Positions 44,184 through 53,528 of a DNA stretch of 64,000 bases are shown here, one piece after another. The notes below the pieces were generated by a model. That model did no database searches. It saw only the letters and a list, made by a program, of their open reading frames with translations, and was not told the origin of the DNA. Position 1 is the stretch's first letter, and each line of letters starts with the position of its first letter. The position numbers were made by a program, and so were the translations under genes. This DNA is from Ilyomonas sp965214235 (GTDB lineage Bacteria; Bacteroidota; Bacteroidia; Chitinophagales; Chitinophagaceae): NCBI GenBank assembly GCA_965214235.1, contig CBDCBH010000003.1, positions 992,001-1,056,000 of the forward strand, written 5' to 3'.

Positions 44184-45233
44184 TCACTTCAATTCAAAAT
44201 ATGATAGCTTGCAGGGCACGCCGGGCGGGCGACCATCTACCACCAACAATACGCCTTTTTTATATGGCAGAATGCCTTCCCAGTTATCGGATGAATAACT
44301 GATAATTATCTTCACCTGCCAATCTATTTTATTGTTGCGAAAAGAAAGTTGCACAATGCGCGTGAAGTTTGTCTGCTGCGGGTTTGCGCCCATTTCTTTG
44401 ATGGCTTCATCTAAGCTATTCTCTACATAATAGCAGTATTCATTCTTTAACGTATTGGCGCCTCTTGGTATCACTCCGCAAGTTAGGGTATCAACATAAT
44501 CTCGGTAATAATGATTCAATCCGAATAATGTATTGCCGCTCACAGAACTCATATCGGTTAAGCGAAACAGCAATGGCTTTGTAAACCTTACCGCTTCTTT
44601 GTTTTGCAAATTTGTAGTAAAAACAAACGCAGTAGGTGCAAAGGTGATGGCGTTGTTTTCGTAAGCTGCAATCAACCTTCGTTGTTGCGGCAAATAAGCA
44701 ATGCTTTCAAAACCTGCATTTCCAAATGTGTAATCGGGTTTAGGTAACGACATTGTATCGGAAGGTTTGAAATGCATTTGCATTGTATTTCCATCAATCG
44801 TTCCTTTTACCACATAACACAAACTATCCGTTTCTACAGTAAGAAATATATTATCGTTCACCACCACAGCGCCTTCAAAACCACCAAAATCGGTGCGTGG
44901 TAAAATAGCCTTTTTGATGGCATTGTAAATGGAAATAAGACTGCTATCGAATATTAGTTTCGATGTTTTTTGAGCAAATAAAGTTTTGAGATTGATAACC
45001 GAATCGATGCTGCTTGTATCCACGCAAACAATATGATACTTGTCGTTTGCAGAACGATGCTGCGGAATGAGCAAAACATAATTTCTCCATTTTGTTATGC
45101 CCGAAAATTCGTAGTAAGAATTATTACTGCTATCCGCCAGATAAACGGGATGTTCGGTTGGTAAAGAAAGAGTTTGCCCATAGCTTTTATTTATACAAAA
45201 AAGAAAGAGTGCAAAAACAAAAAAGTATTTCAT
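44184..45233 (-). CDS. Secreted protein of unknown function, beta-propeller-like
   Basis: 349 residues from ATG 45233, chosen because it opens a signal peptide (MKYFFVFALFLFCINKSYGQ). Repeated segments EFSGITKWRNYVLLIPQH, GFEGAVVVNDNIFLTVE and GFESIAYLPQQRRLIAAYEN have the layout of esterase-like phytase or SdiA-regulated beta-propellers ('is it known / is it shown' repeats). No catalytic motif assigned. It starts 14 bases after the Fic gene stop and could be in the same transcript. Confidence 0.65.
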   Translation of the reverse strand: MKYFFVFALFLFCINKSYGQTLSLPTEHPVYLADSSNNSYYEFSGITKWRNYVLLIPQHRSANDKYHIVCVDTSSIDSVINLKTLFAQKTSKLIFDSSLISIYNAIKKAILPRTDFGGFEGAVVVNDNIFLTVETDSLCYVVKGTIDGNTMQMHFKPSDTMSLPKPDYTFGNAGFESIAYLPQQRRLIAAYENNAITFAPTAFVFTTNLQNKEAVRFTKPLLFRLTDMSSVSGNTLFGLNHYYRDYVDTLTCGVIPRGANTLKNEYCYYVENSLDEAIKEMGANPQQTNFTRIVQLSFRNNKIDWQVKIIISYSSDNWEGILPYKKGVLLVVDGRPPGVPCKLSYFELK

Positions 45234-45246
45234 AAAATGAATGTGT

Positions 45247-46593
45247 TTATTCTGCAAGTGCTTGTTCTATTTGTGCATAAAACCAATTGCCTAAGCTTTC
45301 GGTAATGGTAGTTATTTCTTCTTCGGTTAATGGTTGATGATAGAATTTGCTTATCTTATTTTCACTGCTGGAATAGCTAATCTCATAATTATTTTGGTTG
45401 AAAGAAAAGATAACATCTCCTGCATTTATGTTAATAGTATTTTCTTTTGCTTTTATTCCTGTAAAAATTACTTTTAATTTTATTATTTTAGGAAGTCGTC
45501 CTGTAGATAAAATAGTTCGCAATACAGCTTGACTTTTAATTACTGTATCATGTACGTTGTTATTTGAATATTGAGTAATGTCGTAAAAAATTGTAACCTC
45601 TCTCGAATTAAAGAAATTGTCAAACTTAATAAGTGTTTCTTCCCATTCTTTTGAGAATGGAAGTATTGAACTGGCCATTATTTTTTTGAGGTTTTCCTCT
45701 CCATATTTCATTTCAATCTTCGCATCTACATCTTCTCCCAATTTCTTCTTCAACAAAAACAACTTCTTATCCAAATCTCTCGGCTCATCCAGGCTTTCGC
45801 CTTTAGCTGCTTTTAGGTACAATTGCAGACTCCAAACCAATTGTTCAGCTATGTAATTGATAAACGCTTCTATGTCGCCTGTATCGGCCTGATTCAAAGC
45901 AAATAAGTAATTCTTTTTATCAGACGACTTGATAATCACCGGTGGAAAATTGTTCTTTACTAAAACATAGTTCATCAGCAAGCGGCTGATTCTTCCATTG
46001 CCATCATCAAACGGATGGATGCGTACCAACTTATAATGCAACAAGGCAGCCAGCACCACCGGATGCAATTCTTTCTTTTCTTCTTCGCTCCTGTACCAAT
46101 GTATCAGTTCACCCATTTGTATCGGTGTATCGGCTGGCGAAGTATAATAAAATATCTCACCGTTTTGCAGTTGTACATGATTGGGGAATTGTTTATAGTC
46201 ACCCACTTTTATTTCTCGCCGTGTAGGTTGTCCATCGGGTGTTTTTGCCTCTTTCCAATAAGGTTTTACCAATATTATTTCATTCAGGTTTTTAATGGTC
46301 ATTTCAGTTAAAGGTCGTTCCTCATCGGCTGCCCATTCCTTAATCATTTTAAAAGCAACATCATGCGCTTCCATTTCTTCATACTCACGCAATTCGTGCT
46401 GCCCTTGTGTTTTGCCAAAAATCAATAACAATTCTGTTTCACCATAGGTAAGTGTGTTGCCTTCAATGTGGTTAGAGTTGTAGTTAAATTCCAGCCGTAT
46501 CTTTTTATCCAGATTTCGCTGGTCCTCTTCTTTTATCTGCAAGACATTTACCTGTGCCGATAGTTCATCTATAATGCGTAATATCTGTTGCAT
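45247..46593 (-). CDS. Fic-domain protein with N-terminal autoinhibitory motif (class II-like)
   Basis: 448 residues from ATG 46593; the longer frame to 46689 adds a Cys-rich tail without similarity. The Fic core HPFDDGNGRISR (His193) is complete, so the AMP-transferase active site is intact. The N-terminal helix contains SNHIEG (Ser40, Glu44), matching the S/TxxxE(G/N) inhibitory motif. The flap GDYKQFPNHVQLQNG precedes the core. The C-terminal 150 residues are unrecognised. Fic enzymes add AMP or other nucleotides to Tyr/Thr/Ser hydroxyls. The target is unknown. No anti-Fic antitoxin gene is adjacent, consistent with internal inhibition. Confidence 0.9.
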   Translation of the reverse strand: MQQILRIIDELSAQVNVLQIKEEDQRNLDKKIRLEFNYNSNHIEGNTLTYGETELLLIFGKTQGQHELREYEEMEAHDVAFKMIKEWAADEERPLTEMTIKNLNEIILVKPYWKEAKTPDGQPTRREIKVGDYKQFPNHVQLQNGEIFYYTSPADTPIQMGELIHWYRSEEEKKELHPVVLAALLHYKLVRIHPFDDGNGRISRLLMNYVLVKNNFPPVIIKSSDKKNYLFALNQADTGDIEAFINYIAEQLVWSLQLYLKAAKGESLDEPRDLDKKLFLLKKKLGEDVDAKIEMKYGEENLKKIMASSILPFSKEWEETLIKFDNFFNSREVTIFYDITQYSNNNVHDTVIKSQAVLRTILSTGRLPKIIKLKVIFTGIKAKENTININAGDVIFSFNQNNYEISYSSSENKISKFYHQPLTEEEITTITESLGNWFYAQIEQALAE

Positions 46594-46685
46594 GGTGTTG
46601 TAAAAATAAACGCATTCTTGTAAACAGTACAGCCTTATGCCGCAGCAACATTTTTGTAGCACCACTTTATAGAACAAACCACCAA

Positions 46686-48336
46686 TCACGCGTTCAAAAC
46701 ATCCAGTCTGTTCAGCACAAAGTTTTTTCCATTTTCAAAAAACAGTTGGTTAGAGAATGTGTTTATATCAAAGCCATTTGGCAAAGGCACATCAGAGTTG
46801 TTGGCAAAGCGTACAAAATTGCTTTCAAACTGAACCTTGAAATCCTGCAGAGAAACAGCCGTTTCGCAAAACCAAACAGGGTTTATCAATCCATCGTAAT
46901 CACTTCCTAAGCAAAGCTGTTGCAAGGCGGCCATTACATCGTAATTGTTTTTTTGGGCTACCACCATTACATGCACCACATGAGCCATAAAATGCTTTAA
47001 ATGATATTCGCTCAAAGCAGGGTCAACAACGCCGCCACTTTCCAGTTCATCCCATGTCATTACGTTAGCGCTGTCTTCAGTAAATGCCCCGCTTATCTGC
47101 ACGTTTCCGTCTCCTAAAAAAATATTTTCTTCCTGGTTAGAGATGTATTCGGTTTCCAAAGGAAAATCATCTCTGCCGTTGGTTTCCTGTTCAAATTCCT
47201 GGTAGCCTAAAATGCGTTTGTCTAAACTAAAGCCAATCATCCCTCCCGAAGCCAGTATTGCCATTATATCTTCATCATACAGGTTAATGCTCGAGGCATT
47301 AAAAGCTGGCTGCGGGCTATCGCCGTATTTCATTGGCTTGCCCTGCCACAGCACCGTATAGCCTTTTGCATCGAAGCTGCGCATTGCAAAAACGTAATCC
47401 TTGGAATTTCTGTTACCGAGATACCGGTAAAGCCGGCATGTGTGCAAACAATAGGTTGATTGATGCCCGTAAAATCGGGCGTAGTTCTTAACTGGTACAA
47501 GTGCTGCCTTGAGCCAAGACTCAGGTGCTTAATGTCAATCATGATTTTGTTTTCATAACAATGTTTTACAACGGCAATGCCACCATCCGTCAAGCGAAAA
47601 CCGGTTGGACGAAAGCCTTCATTGCTTAAAAACTGCATTCCAAAAGCATGATTGCAAAGCGGCGACTGCTCCATGTGTGTAATGATTGATGGACAGCAGC
47701 GAAACATTCCTTCGCAGGTCATCAATATTGGCGAGAATAGTAGGCAAATCAAAATTCTGCAATTGTGAAGAAAGCGTATGACAACCTTCTACACTAAACA
47801 CTACATGAATGGTGGAGAGTATCAGTCTCATCATAATCGCTGCGTGTTTTGATGGGCTTTATCCTTCTTATTGGTGATTCCAAACTGGGTTGCATTGGTC
47901 AGCGTTAGCCCAATCCTCGGTTCGTAATATCTGGTAAGGGTTGCCGTTTATAAGGTTGGTTATTTTGTCGGCTTGCAGGTACACACCTAAGGGTCCGTTG
48001 GCTACTGCTTTGAATGAGGTCGTCGGTAAGCATGTCTTTCTCGGGAATGTACAAGGCAATGCACACCAGATTGCAATCGCTGCCAATGAGTTCGGCTAAG
48101 TTGCCCTGCGATTGCAAAATGTAAGAAAACTCGGTGCAGCATCGAAGCAAAAATGGTATTTTACTTTTGTCGATTGGCGTCCACGGACTTAATTTTTTAG
48201 CACCTGTTGCAGCATTGTTATCTGAAAACAAACTTTTTAAAGTAGGATGCAAATGAAAATCGAAGAATGGCATAGAAGGGGTATTTTGTATTGTTGAAGA
48301 ATATGAAAAAAGGGGTAAAAACAAAAGTAGAGCCAT
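46686..48336 (-). pseudogene. Metal-dependent dipeptidase-like (peptidase M19/amidohydrolase) pseudogene with multiple frameshifts
   Basis: Successive pieces of one protein occur in three frames on the minus strand. The first (start 48336, signal peptide, FFDFHLHPTLKSLF) runs to about 48000. Then ANGPLGVYLQADKITNLI continues in another frame. MMRLILSTIHVVFSVEGCHT lies upstream of 47750, then LTDGGIAVVKHCYENKIMID and VCTHAGFTG in a third frame, and finally the long end with LGSDYDGLINPVWF to 46686. These are the metal-site blocks of renal-dipeptidase-like hydrolases. At least four shifts plus an in-frame stop near 47868 mean it is not a functional gene, unless the assembly is poor here. Confidence 0.8.
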
Positions 48337-48644
48337 TTGTTTATTCTACGAAAGTTTTGTGGTGTGAGGTATGTGAGTTTGTTTATGAAGATTTTGCTGT
48401 GATTGGAATATATTTATCGCAAGGTTTCATCCTATCGCAAACGGCTTTGCCATGATGACGATACTACGACAGTATCATTCATTATCACAACATAAAAATA
48501 AGACGTTTTACTCCAAACGGATGATAACATAAATGAGTGCAAAAACAAACCTGCCGTTCCCCAAAATTTGTTCTGCAATCAGGCTTAATATTTTTACAGA
48601 AAGGAATATATTTACTCCATCTATCATTGTACAACTTTTTGAAC
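48337..48644. other. intergenic stretch
   Basis: No gene seen. It contains a small GATACT/AGTATC hairpin near 48457-48475 and one AAAAACAAAC word at 48541-48550. It lies between divergently transcribed degraded genes. Confidence 0.5.
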
Positions 48645-49300
48645 ATGCTCTCCCTTCTCAAAAAACCTGACGATCCGGAGTCTATCATTATTTCTTACGT
48701 GACGCTGCGCAAGGTGATTGGCTTTTTTGGTATTCTACTGATGCCTGTTCTTATTATTGGATCGTGGATTTTGGCTTGCCCGGGAGTGCAATACAGGTTT
48801 CAGTAAGTGCATATTACTACACCTGCATGCGCAATTTGTTAGAAGGTGTGATTTGTGGAATAGCCTTGTTTTTGCTTTCGTATCATGGCTACAAATGGTA
48901 CGATTCGGTAACCAGTAAAATAGCCGGCTTGTTTGCGCTTGGCATCGCCTTCTTTCCTACTTCCGAAAGCAGCGATAAGACTGATATTATTAGTAAGCTG
49001 CACTATATTTCTGCGGGTATTTTCTTTGCAGCCCTCGCTTTTATGTCAATCTTTTTGTTCACCAAAAGTTCGGGTTATAAAACACCGCAAAAAAAGAAAA
49101 GAAACCGCATTTACAGGGTATGCGGAATCATTATGATTGTTTCCGTTATCGGTATTCCGATAGATAATATTAGTGCGGTAAACGAACGCATTGGCTTTCT
49201 TAAACCTACATTAATTTTTGAGACTTTGGCTCTGACGGCTTTCGGTTTTTCATGGCTAACGAAGGGGGAGTTTTTGTTGAAAGATGAGGTGGTGAGTTGA
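48645..49300 (+). pseudogene. Membrane protein of unknown function split by a frameshift
   Basis: The first frame starts at ATG 48645 (MLSLLKKPDDPESIIISYVT, then the helix GFFGILLMPVLIIGSWI) and ends at 48806. The second frame, overlapping from about 48764, continues with SVSAYYYTCMRNLLEGVICG and three more helices to 49300. The join WI-(F/L)-..-VSVSAYYYT reads as one DUF998-like membrane protein of about 215 residues. A single-base change around 48767-48790 separates the two. Either a pseudogene or a sequencing error. Confidence 0.68.
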
Positions 49301-49448
49301 TAAATTGGCTTTAAGAAACCGAATAAAATTTGAAGTAAACAAAGAGCATCGTACCTATGGCACATACGTCGCAGCAGGGTCTTCATAGCTGGGCTTTGTG
49401 AGGCGGCATGAGCCCCTGCGGTAGGATTTGTAGGTGTATATTTGAATC

Positions 49449-49604
49449 ATGTCAACACGCAAATGGAACAGTGACGAAGCCCCTCTTTACTTTGTTACCT
49501 TTACTTGTTACGACTGGCTGCCCCTGTTTCAAATTAATTCCTTTCATCAAAATGTTAGCGTAGTGCATTTTGATGAAAGGAAGATGGTTAAGTCCTGGAC
49601 TTAA
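49449..49604 (+). pseudogene. RAYT transposase N-terminal remnant
   Basis: A 51-residue frame (MSTRKWNSDEAPLYFVTFTC then YDWLPLFQINSF) matches the opening of Y1/RAYT transposases, where (Y)FVTFTCYxWxPLF is typical, but the HUH region is absent. The 3' end is made of the palindrome at 49540-49580. A decayed insertion of a RAYT type different from the intact copy at 40 kb. Confidence 0.62.
49540..49580. repeat. hairpin 1 of the RAYT remnant (15-bp arms)
   Basis: CCTTTCATCAAAATG and CATTTTGATGAAAGG flank an 11-base loop; arms are perfectly complementary. Confidence 0.8.
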
Positions 49605-49653
49605 TTCTTATATTTTGCCTGCTTTGATGATTCGGAGAATCATATTATTTCCA

Positions 49654-49684
49654 CTTCGAGGTGCGCTGCGCTAACACCTCGAAG
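49654..49684. repeat. hairpin 2 (10-bp arms)
   Basis: CTTCGAGGTG and CACCTCGAAG flank an 11-base loop; arms perfect, REP-like. Confidence 0.75.
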
Positions 49685-49728
49685 AACATGGATTTTTATG
49701 GGTTATTTTATATCGTTGAAAGACGATG

Positions 49729-49763
49729 CTCGAAGCGGAAATGGCGCAATCAGCATCGTCTTT
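49729..49763. repeat. hairpin 3 (12-bp arms)
   Basis: AAAGACGATGCT and AGCATCGTCTTT flank an 11-base loop. The T run after it would also allow terminator function on the plus strand. Confidence 0.75.
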
Positions 49764-49882
49764 TAATTAAAATGACGAGTTGGTGGTAACCTCAATATAG
49801 TCTTTTGTTGAAAATAGCCTATTGAATGCAGCGTTTGCATGGTAAAGAATTTTTGGCGGTAATGAGTGGGGTGGGCATGAGG

Positions 49883-50845
49883 TTAGTTTGCTTTTATTTT
49901 TTGATTAGATAGACCAACCTTAATACCAAATAGCGATACAATATTATTTACATTTCCAAAATTTTTCCCGAAAGATGCAACTGCTGTTAACGATTCGGTT
50001 ATTTGATAATTAATAACAAAAACCAATCTGTCATAGTTGGCTTTTGTTATAAAATCTTTTCTGTTTAAATATTCTCCCTCCAAATCAAAATTTTTCTTTA
50101 AAAAAGAAAGTCCTACACCAAAATCAATAAAAGAAGAATCTGAGCCTGTTTTAGATATGCTTCCAACAACCTTTGAATAGCGGGCCAGCCCTAGAATATC
50201 TAAAGGAAAATTTGGCGGCGAAATACTCAGGTTAAGCCATACACCCATTTTATTTGCACCAAGATCCTTATAAGAGTTATTTGCAGCATTTCCTAAATAG
50301 GCACCTGCTATTTCTAAGACAATTAATGGTTTTGATAGAAGCGAATCATACTGCACAAGGGCTTTTTTTATATCATCCGTATCTTTAGGTAGTTCTTCTC
50401 TAGGAACACTTAAAAGTTGTTCTATAGTTTTAATTTTGGACTGTATAGTTTTAATTTGAGATTTATTTAATAAGCGAAATATTTGAGTTCGGAAACCAAC
50501 CGATAATGTAGAACTCGTGTCTGTTTTTGTAGTTGCTGTAGATAGCGCAAACGTGGGTATTACTGGAAATTTTTGATTATTAAGAGCATCAATTGTTAAT
50601 GCTTTATGGTTCCAAAACCAATATGGGGCTACTTCGACTGCACCACCTTGAAACAAATTGATCAAGCTTAAATTAAATGCCTTGGGTGTGGTGGGTTTTT
50701 CAATAGATGACGGAGATTGGTCGGTAAAAACTAAAGCTGGTGAAGTTGGTATGTTTAAATCGTTTAGTTTTAAACTATCGAATGTTTGAGAAAATATATT
50801 AGCACAAAAAAGCGTTGTTAAACAAAGCAAAATTGACTTTTTCAT
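49883..50845 (-). CDS. Secreted protein, probable outer-membrane barrel, unknown family
   Basis: 320 residues with a signal peptide (MKKSILLCLTTLFCANIFSQ). The second half has regular beta strands (GVWLNLSISPPNFPLDI, DFGVGLSFLKKNFDLEGEYL, RLVFVINYQI, LTAVASFGKNFG) consistent with an outer-membrane barrel. A helical insert (SKIKTIEQLLSVPREELPKD) lies in the middle. Function unknown. It follows the 121-residue protein gene by only 15 bases, so they form one transcript headed by leader copy A. Confidence 0.7.
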   Translation of the reverse strand: MKKSILLCLTTLFCANIFSQTFDSLKLNDLNIPTSPALVFTDQSPSSIEKPTTPKAFNLSLINLFQGGAVEVAPYWFWNHKALTIDALNNQKFPVIPTFALSTATTKTDTSSTLSVGFRTQIFRLLNKSQIKTIQSKIKTIEQLLSVPREELPKDTDDIKKALVQYDSLLSKPLIVLEIAGAYLGNAANNSYKDLGANKMGVWLNLSISPPNFPLDILGLARYSKVVGSISKTGSDSSFIDFGVGLSFLKKNFDLEGEYLNRKDFITKANYDRLVFVINYQITESLTAVASFGKNFGNVNNIVSLFGIKVGLSNQKIKAN

Positions 50846-50860
50846 TTGTAATTATCTTTT

Positions 50861-51226
50861 TTATTTAAAATTGAAACTTACCATAAGAGAGAAAATATCG
50901 CCGGGATTATCAACAGTATCATTAAAAGATGAAATAGCAGGTGTACATGATTGAAAATTGTAAGTTGCAACCACCTTGTTCGTTGAAGTATTTGAATCAA
51001 GAATGTTTGTTGTTACAACCAGCGTTTTGCCGATTAAGGCAGCGCCATTTCCTAAATCAAGATTACTGACGTCGCCTTTGGCAACTATAGTTCCGGGATC
51101 ATTTTCAAATATGATGTAATTCCCTCCAATCTGCGCGTTTCCAATAACTATTGTTAGAGTAACATTTTTAGTGGATGTTGGATCAATTGTTAAATCCACT
51201 GATTCGTCTCTGTCTTTAATACTCAT
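50861..51226 (-). CDS. Small beta-rich protein of unknown function
   Basis: 121 residues, no signal peptide. Alternating Val/Ile/Thr segments (KNVTLTIVIGNAQIGGNYII, KTLVVTTNILDSNTSTNK) suggest an all-beta domain. The single Cys is in FQSCTPAIS. No family recognised. First gene of a two-gene unit with the barrel protein; preceded by leader copy A whose conserved end lies 21 bases before the ATG. Confidence 0.7.
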   Translation of the reverse strand: MSIKDRDESVDLTIDPTSTKNVTLTIVIGNAQIGGNYIIFENDPGTIVAKGDVSNLDLGNGAALIGKTLVVTTNILDSNTSTNKVVATYNFQSCTPAISSFNDTVDNPGDIFSLMVSFNFK

Positions 51227-51247
51227 AAAATAAAATTTAAAATTTTT

Positions 51248-51318
51248 ACCTACTTTATTCCCTTTTCGGCTTACCTGGTGCTTACCTTTTTTAAGGTGTT
51301 CAGCTGTTATTCCTTTTT
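51248..51318 (-). promoter_or_regulatory. shared leader element, copy A
   Basis: On the plus strand it reads CCTACTTTATTCCCTTTTCG followed by GCTTACCTGGTGCTTACC. A second block, AAGGTGTTCAGC, lies near 51293-51304. It is homologous to copy B over about 70 bases. The conserved end is 21 bases upstream of the start at 51226. Either promoter or 5' leader of that unit. Confidence 0.7.
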
Positions 51319-52006
51319 AATTTTCAATTGTTGTTGTTTTGCCGTTTCCTTTATCCCACTTACAATAAACTTTATTGAGTGGCTTTAATCCATTATCATT
51401 AATTACAGTATCAATATCACCTTTCTTGTTTGATTGAACTTTAAGATCAATAGACTTCATAAGAGAATCTTGAAACTTACCTATCAGTGTTATGTTAGCA
51501 GCTTTGTTATTTAAAATTTTTCCTTTGATGAAAATCAAATGATTACTTACAACTTGACTTACTTTAATTGAATAATTATCATTTAGACCTATTTTAAAAA
51601 TAAATAGGGCTACCCCAATATTTAAAACTCCAATTGTAGCAATCGCTAGTGCCCATTGAAATAGTTTATGCTTTCTGTTAATGACTTTACTGTACAGATC
51701 ATTAATAATACTATCAGGCATGTCGGGAAAATAACTTGCAAAAACGGGCAATTGCACACTAATGCACAGAAATTTTGCTATCGGAATAATGATAACCGGT
51801 AAAGCCATAATAATTCTCGTAGTATAATCGTCAGTTACGAGATTGAGTATTATTGCTACAGTAAAGACAGCCGTATATATGCCCCAAGCCCATGTAAGAA
51901 AAGTATCTAATTTATCTGCACCGGCATTTACTAAATCAGTTGCTTTTTCTGTATGATCTTTTGCATACTTCAGCCAAAAATTATCATCAATCATTTCTAT
52001 ATCCAT
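51317..52006 (-). CDS. Membrane protein of unknown function
   Basis: 229 residues. Three membrane helices are clear (FLTWAWGIYTAVFTVAIILN, IIMALPVIIIPIAKFLCISV, LFQWALAIATIGVLNIGVAL). An amphipathic N-terminal helix precedes them, and a soluble C-terminal domain (KVSQVVSNHLIFIKGKILNN onward) follows. No family recognised. It starts three bases after the 67-residue protein gene ends, so both form one unit under leader copy B. Confidence 0.68.
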   Translation of the reverse strand: MDIEMIDDNFWLKYAKDHTEKATDLVNAGADKLDTFLTWAWGIYTAVFTVAIILNLVTDDYTTRIIMALPVIIIPIAKFLCISVQLPVFASYFPDMPDSIINDLYSKVINRKHKLFQWALAIATIGVLNIGVALFIFKIGLNDNYSIKVSQVVSNHLIFIKGKILNNKAANITLIGKFQDSLMKSIDLKVQSNKKGDIDTVINDNGLKPLNKVYCKWDKGNGKTTTIEN

Positions 52007-52009
52007 AAC

Positions 52010-52213
52010 TCAAAATTGTATTAGATACGGGTTAGTATGAGGGGTAGCAGGGTTATCACAGGTAAGATAAACTGTCCTGTTTGTTTCCAGAGAAGCAACT
52101 TGTCCGAACCCAGGTAAGGGCTTTTTGGGTTTAAAGTGAACGTGATAAGTACAGTTAGGAGAAACACATGATAGTGTTTGTTCAGATTTAGCATCAGTTA
52201 TAACGTTATTCAT
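52010..52213 (-). CDS. Small protein of unknown function
   Basis: 67 residues without signal peptide. Three Cys (LSCVSPNCTYHVHF and VYLTCDNPATP) and an HVHF segment could bind a metal. No family recognised. First gene of the unit with the downstream membrane protein (3-base gap). The context of a conserved leader 15 bases before the start supports it being real. Confidence 0.62.
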   Translation of the reverse strand: MNNVITDAKSEQTLSCVSPNCTYHVHFKPKKPLPGFGQVASLETNRTVYLTCDNPATPHTNPYLIQF

Positions 52214-52228
52214 TATTTTTAATTTTTC

Positions 52229-52301
52229 GCCTACTCTAATATCCCGTTTTCGGCTTACCGGTGCTTACTTTGTTATGAAGGTGTTCAGCAGTAAATTCCT
52301 T
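52229..52301 (-). promoter_or_regulatory. shared leader element, copy B
   Basis: Plus strand: GCCTACTCTAATATCCCGTT followed by TTCGGCTTACCGGTGCTTAC, then AAGGTGTTCAGCAGT near 52279. This is the best match to the five-copy consensus. It ends 15 bases before the ATG at 52213. Confidence 0.75.
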
Positions 52302-52310
52302 CTTTATATT

Positions 52311-52994
52311 TTAGCTAGTTTTTGATTTAATTCCCTCACTTAGTTTATTAAAACTATATGGTGCTATACCTACAATCAAGCTAAGTATAACTGTGGACAA
52401 ACCGGTAAAATCTACTGGCTTAGCGGGGTTTTTAATATAACTATACATATAAAACATAATCATACATATTGCTATTATCAGAGCTGTAAAACCTGTTATT
52501 ACAGCCAAATAGCGGCTGCTGCTTTTTAGCTTTGCATCTCCACTTATAGTGAGTGTGGGGGGCAATAATGTAGCAATTTGAGATGCAAGTGCAGCCTGTG
52601 TCCCAATAGCATTAATGTTAGCTATATTGTATTGCTTATTTTCAATTGTTTTTGTTATTAAGTCATTTTCAGAAAGCGCATCGGCTAAGCTAAACTTATC
52701 TCTTAAGTTCCAGTTAAGTATCAATAACATAAGAATAAATAAAAGACAAGGCAATAAGCATATAAACACTCCCCAGTCATTATCTTTATCAAAAGATTTA
52801 CCTGCAAGAAGTGTTATTCTGTTTTTAATACTATCAATATTAATCCTTAATGTATCTACTTGCACGGTTAATTTTTGTATTTGCGTTGTGTGAGTCGCTA
52901 TCGCTAAAGAATCTGCACTTTTGTAAATTATCTGGGCAGTTACACTACTTGTAATAAATAATATAAAGAAGACAATAAAAGTGAAGTTTTTCAT
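52311..52994 (-). CDS. Membrane protein of unknown function with signal peptide and coiled-coil segment
   Basis: 227 residues. A signal peptide (MKNFTFIVFFILFITSSVTA) is followed by a heptad-like helix (HTTQIQKLTVQVDTLRINID). Then come membrane helices VFICLLPCLLFILMLLILNW, YLAVITGFTALIIAICMIMF and GLSTVILSLIVGIAPYSFNK. A middle soluble loop has TQAALASQIATLLPPTL. No family recognised. Headed by leader copy C, 16 bases from the ATG. Confidence 0.7.
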   Translation of the reverse strand: MKNFTFIVFFILFITSSVTAQIIYKSADSLAIATHTTQIQKLTVQVDTLRINIDSIKNRITLLAGKSFDKDNDWGVFICLLPCLLFILMLLILNWNLRDKFSLADALSENDLITKTIENKQYNIANINAIGTQAALASQIATLLPPTLTISGDAKLKSSSRYLAVITGFTALIIAICMIMFYMYSYIKNPAKPVDFTGLSTVILSLIVGIAPYSFNKLSEGIKSKTS

Positions 52995-53010
52995 TATAAA
53001 TATGTTTTCT

Positions 53011-53139
53011 GCCTACTCTATTATCCCGTTTTCAGCATTCCGGCATAGAAGAAATAAATATTGTAAAAATATAAGTCAACACCATCCCATCACAACGGGA
53101 AAACCCCGTTTAACACACCGTATTTTCCGCAATAGAAAA
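53011..53139 (-). promoter_or_regulatory. shared leader element, copy C, with extended upstream homology to copy D
   Basis: Plus strand: GCCTACTCTATTATCCCGTT then TTCAGCATTCCGGCAT. Further upstream of the gene, blocks such as CACACCGTATTTT and CAATAGAAAA align with copy D over more than 100 bases, far beyond the core shared with A and B. Confidence 0.72.
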
Positions 53140-53279
53140 ACAAGCATCACAAGTGCAAACACACAGAAGAAATCAGAGAAATTAAAAGAAGAGAAAACGA
53201 CTATCGTTTACGTCGGGGTCGGTCTATTGATTCGTTGAATCGTCTTGAATAGGTACGTTGCTAATAATGAACTAAGGTA

Positions 53280-53338
53280 GGAATGTTTTTATATTCCGTA
53301 CAACAATTTGAAAAAATATTTTTTCTTCCATCAACAGG
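53280..53338. repeat. direct repeat, copy 1 (about 59 bases)
   Basis: Begins GGAATGTTTTTATATTCCGT and runs through CAACAATTTGAAAAAATATT to ATCAACAGG. A second copy at 54024-54083 differs by two substitutions and one T in a T run. The repeat opens with a GGAAT/ATTCC mini-hairpin. On the minus strand a TTG, 21 bases and TACCTTAG follow each other, a possible promoter reading toward 52994. Confidence 0.8.
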
Positions 53339-53528
53339 GAGATAATAACAGTGTTAATAACCCTAATGAACAGGACAATTTACAATCAACCATAAACGAA
53401 CAAAACAAAACATCCTTCACGCACAGTAAAAACTCATGTTTGATCGTTGCTATTGAAAATGATATCAACCTTTTCTTTTATCCTAATTTTCAATACGCAA
53501 ACCGAATTATGCATGTTATAAACAACAA
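53339..53528. other. intergenic stretch
   Basis: Between direct repeat copy 1 and the terminator of the His-rich gene. Only weak frames; no gene supported. Confidence 0.5.

Noticed and set aside
52981..53238. 85-residue plus-strand ORF over leader copy C
   Set aside because: Antisense to a conserved non-coding leader; the similar region at copy D does not keep the frame.
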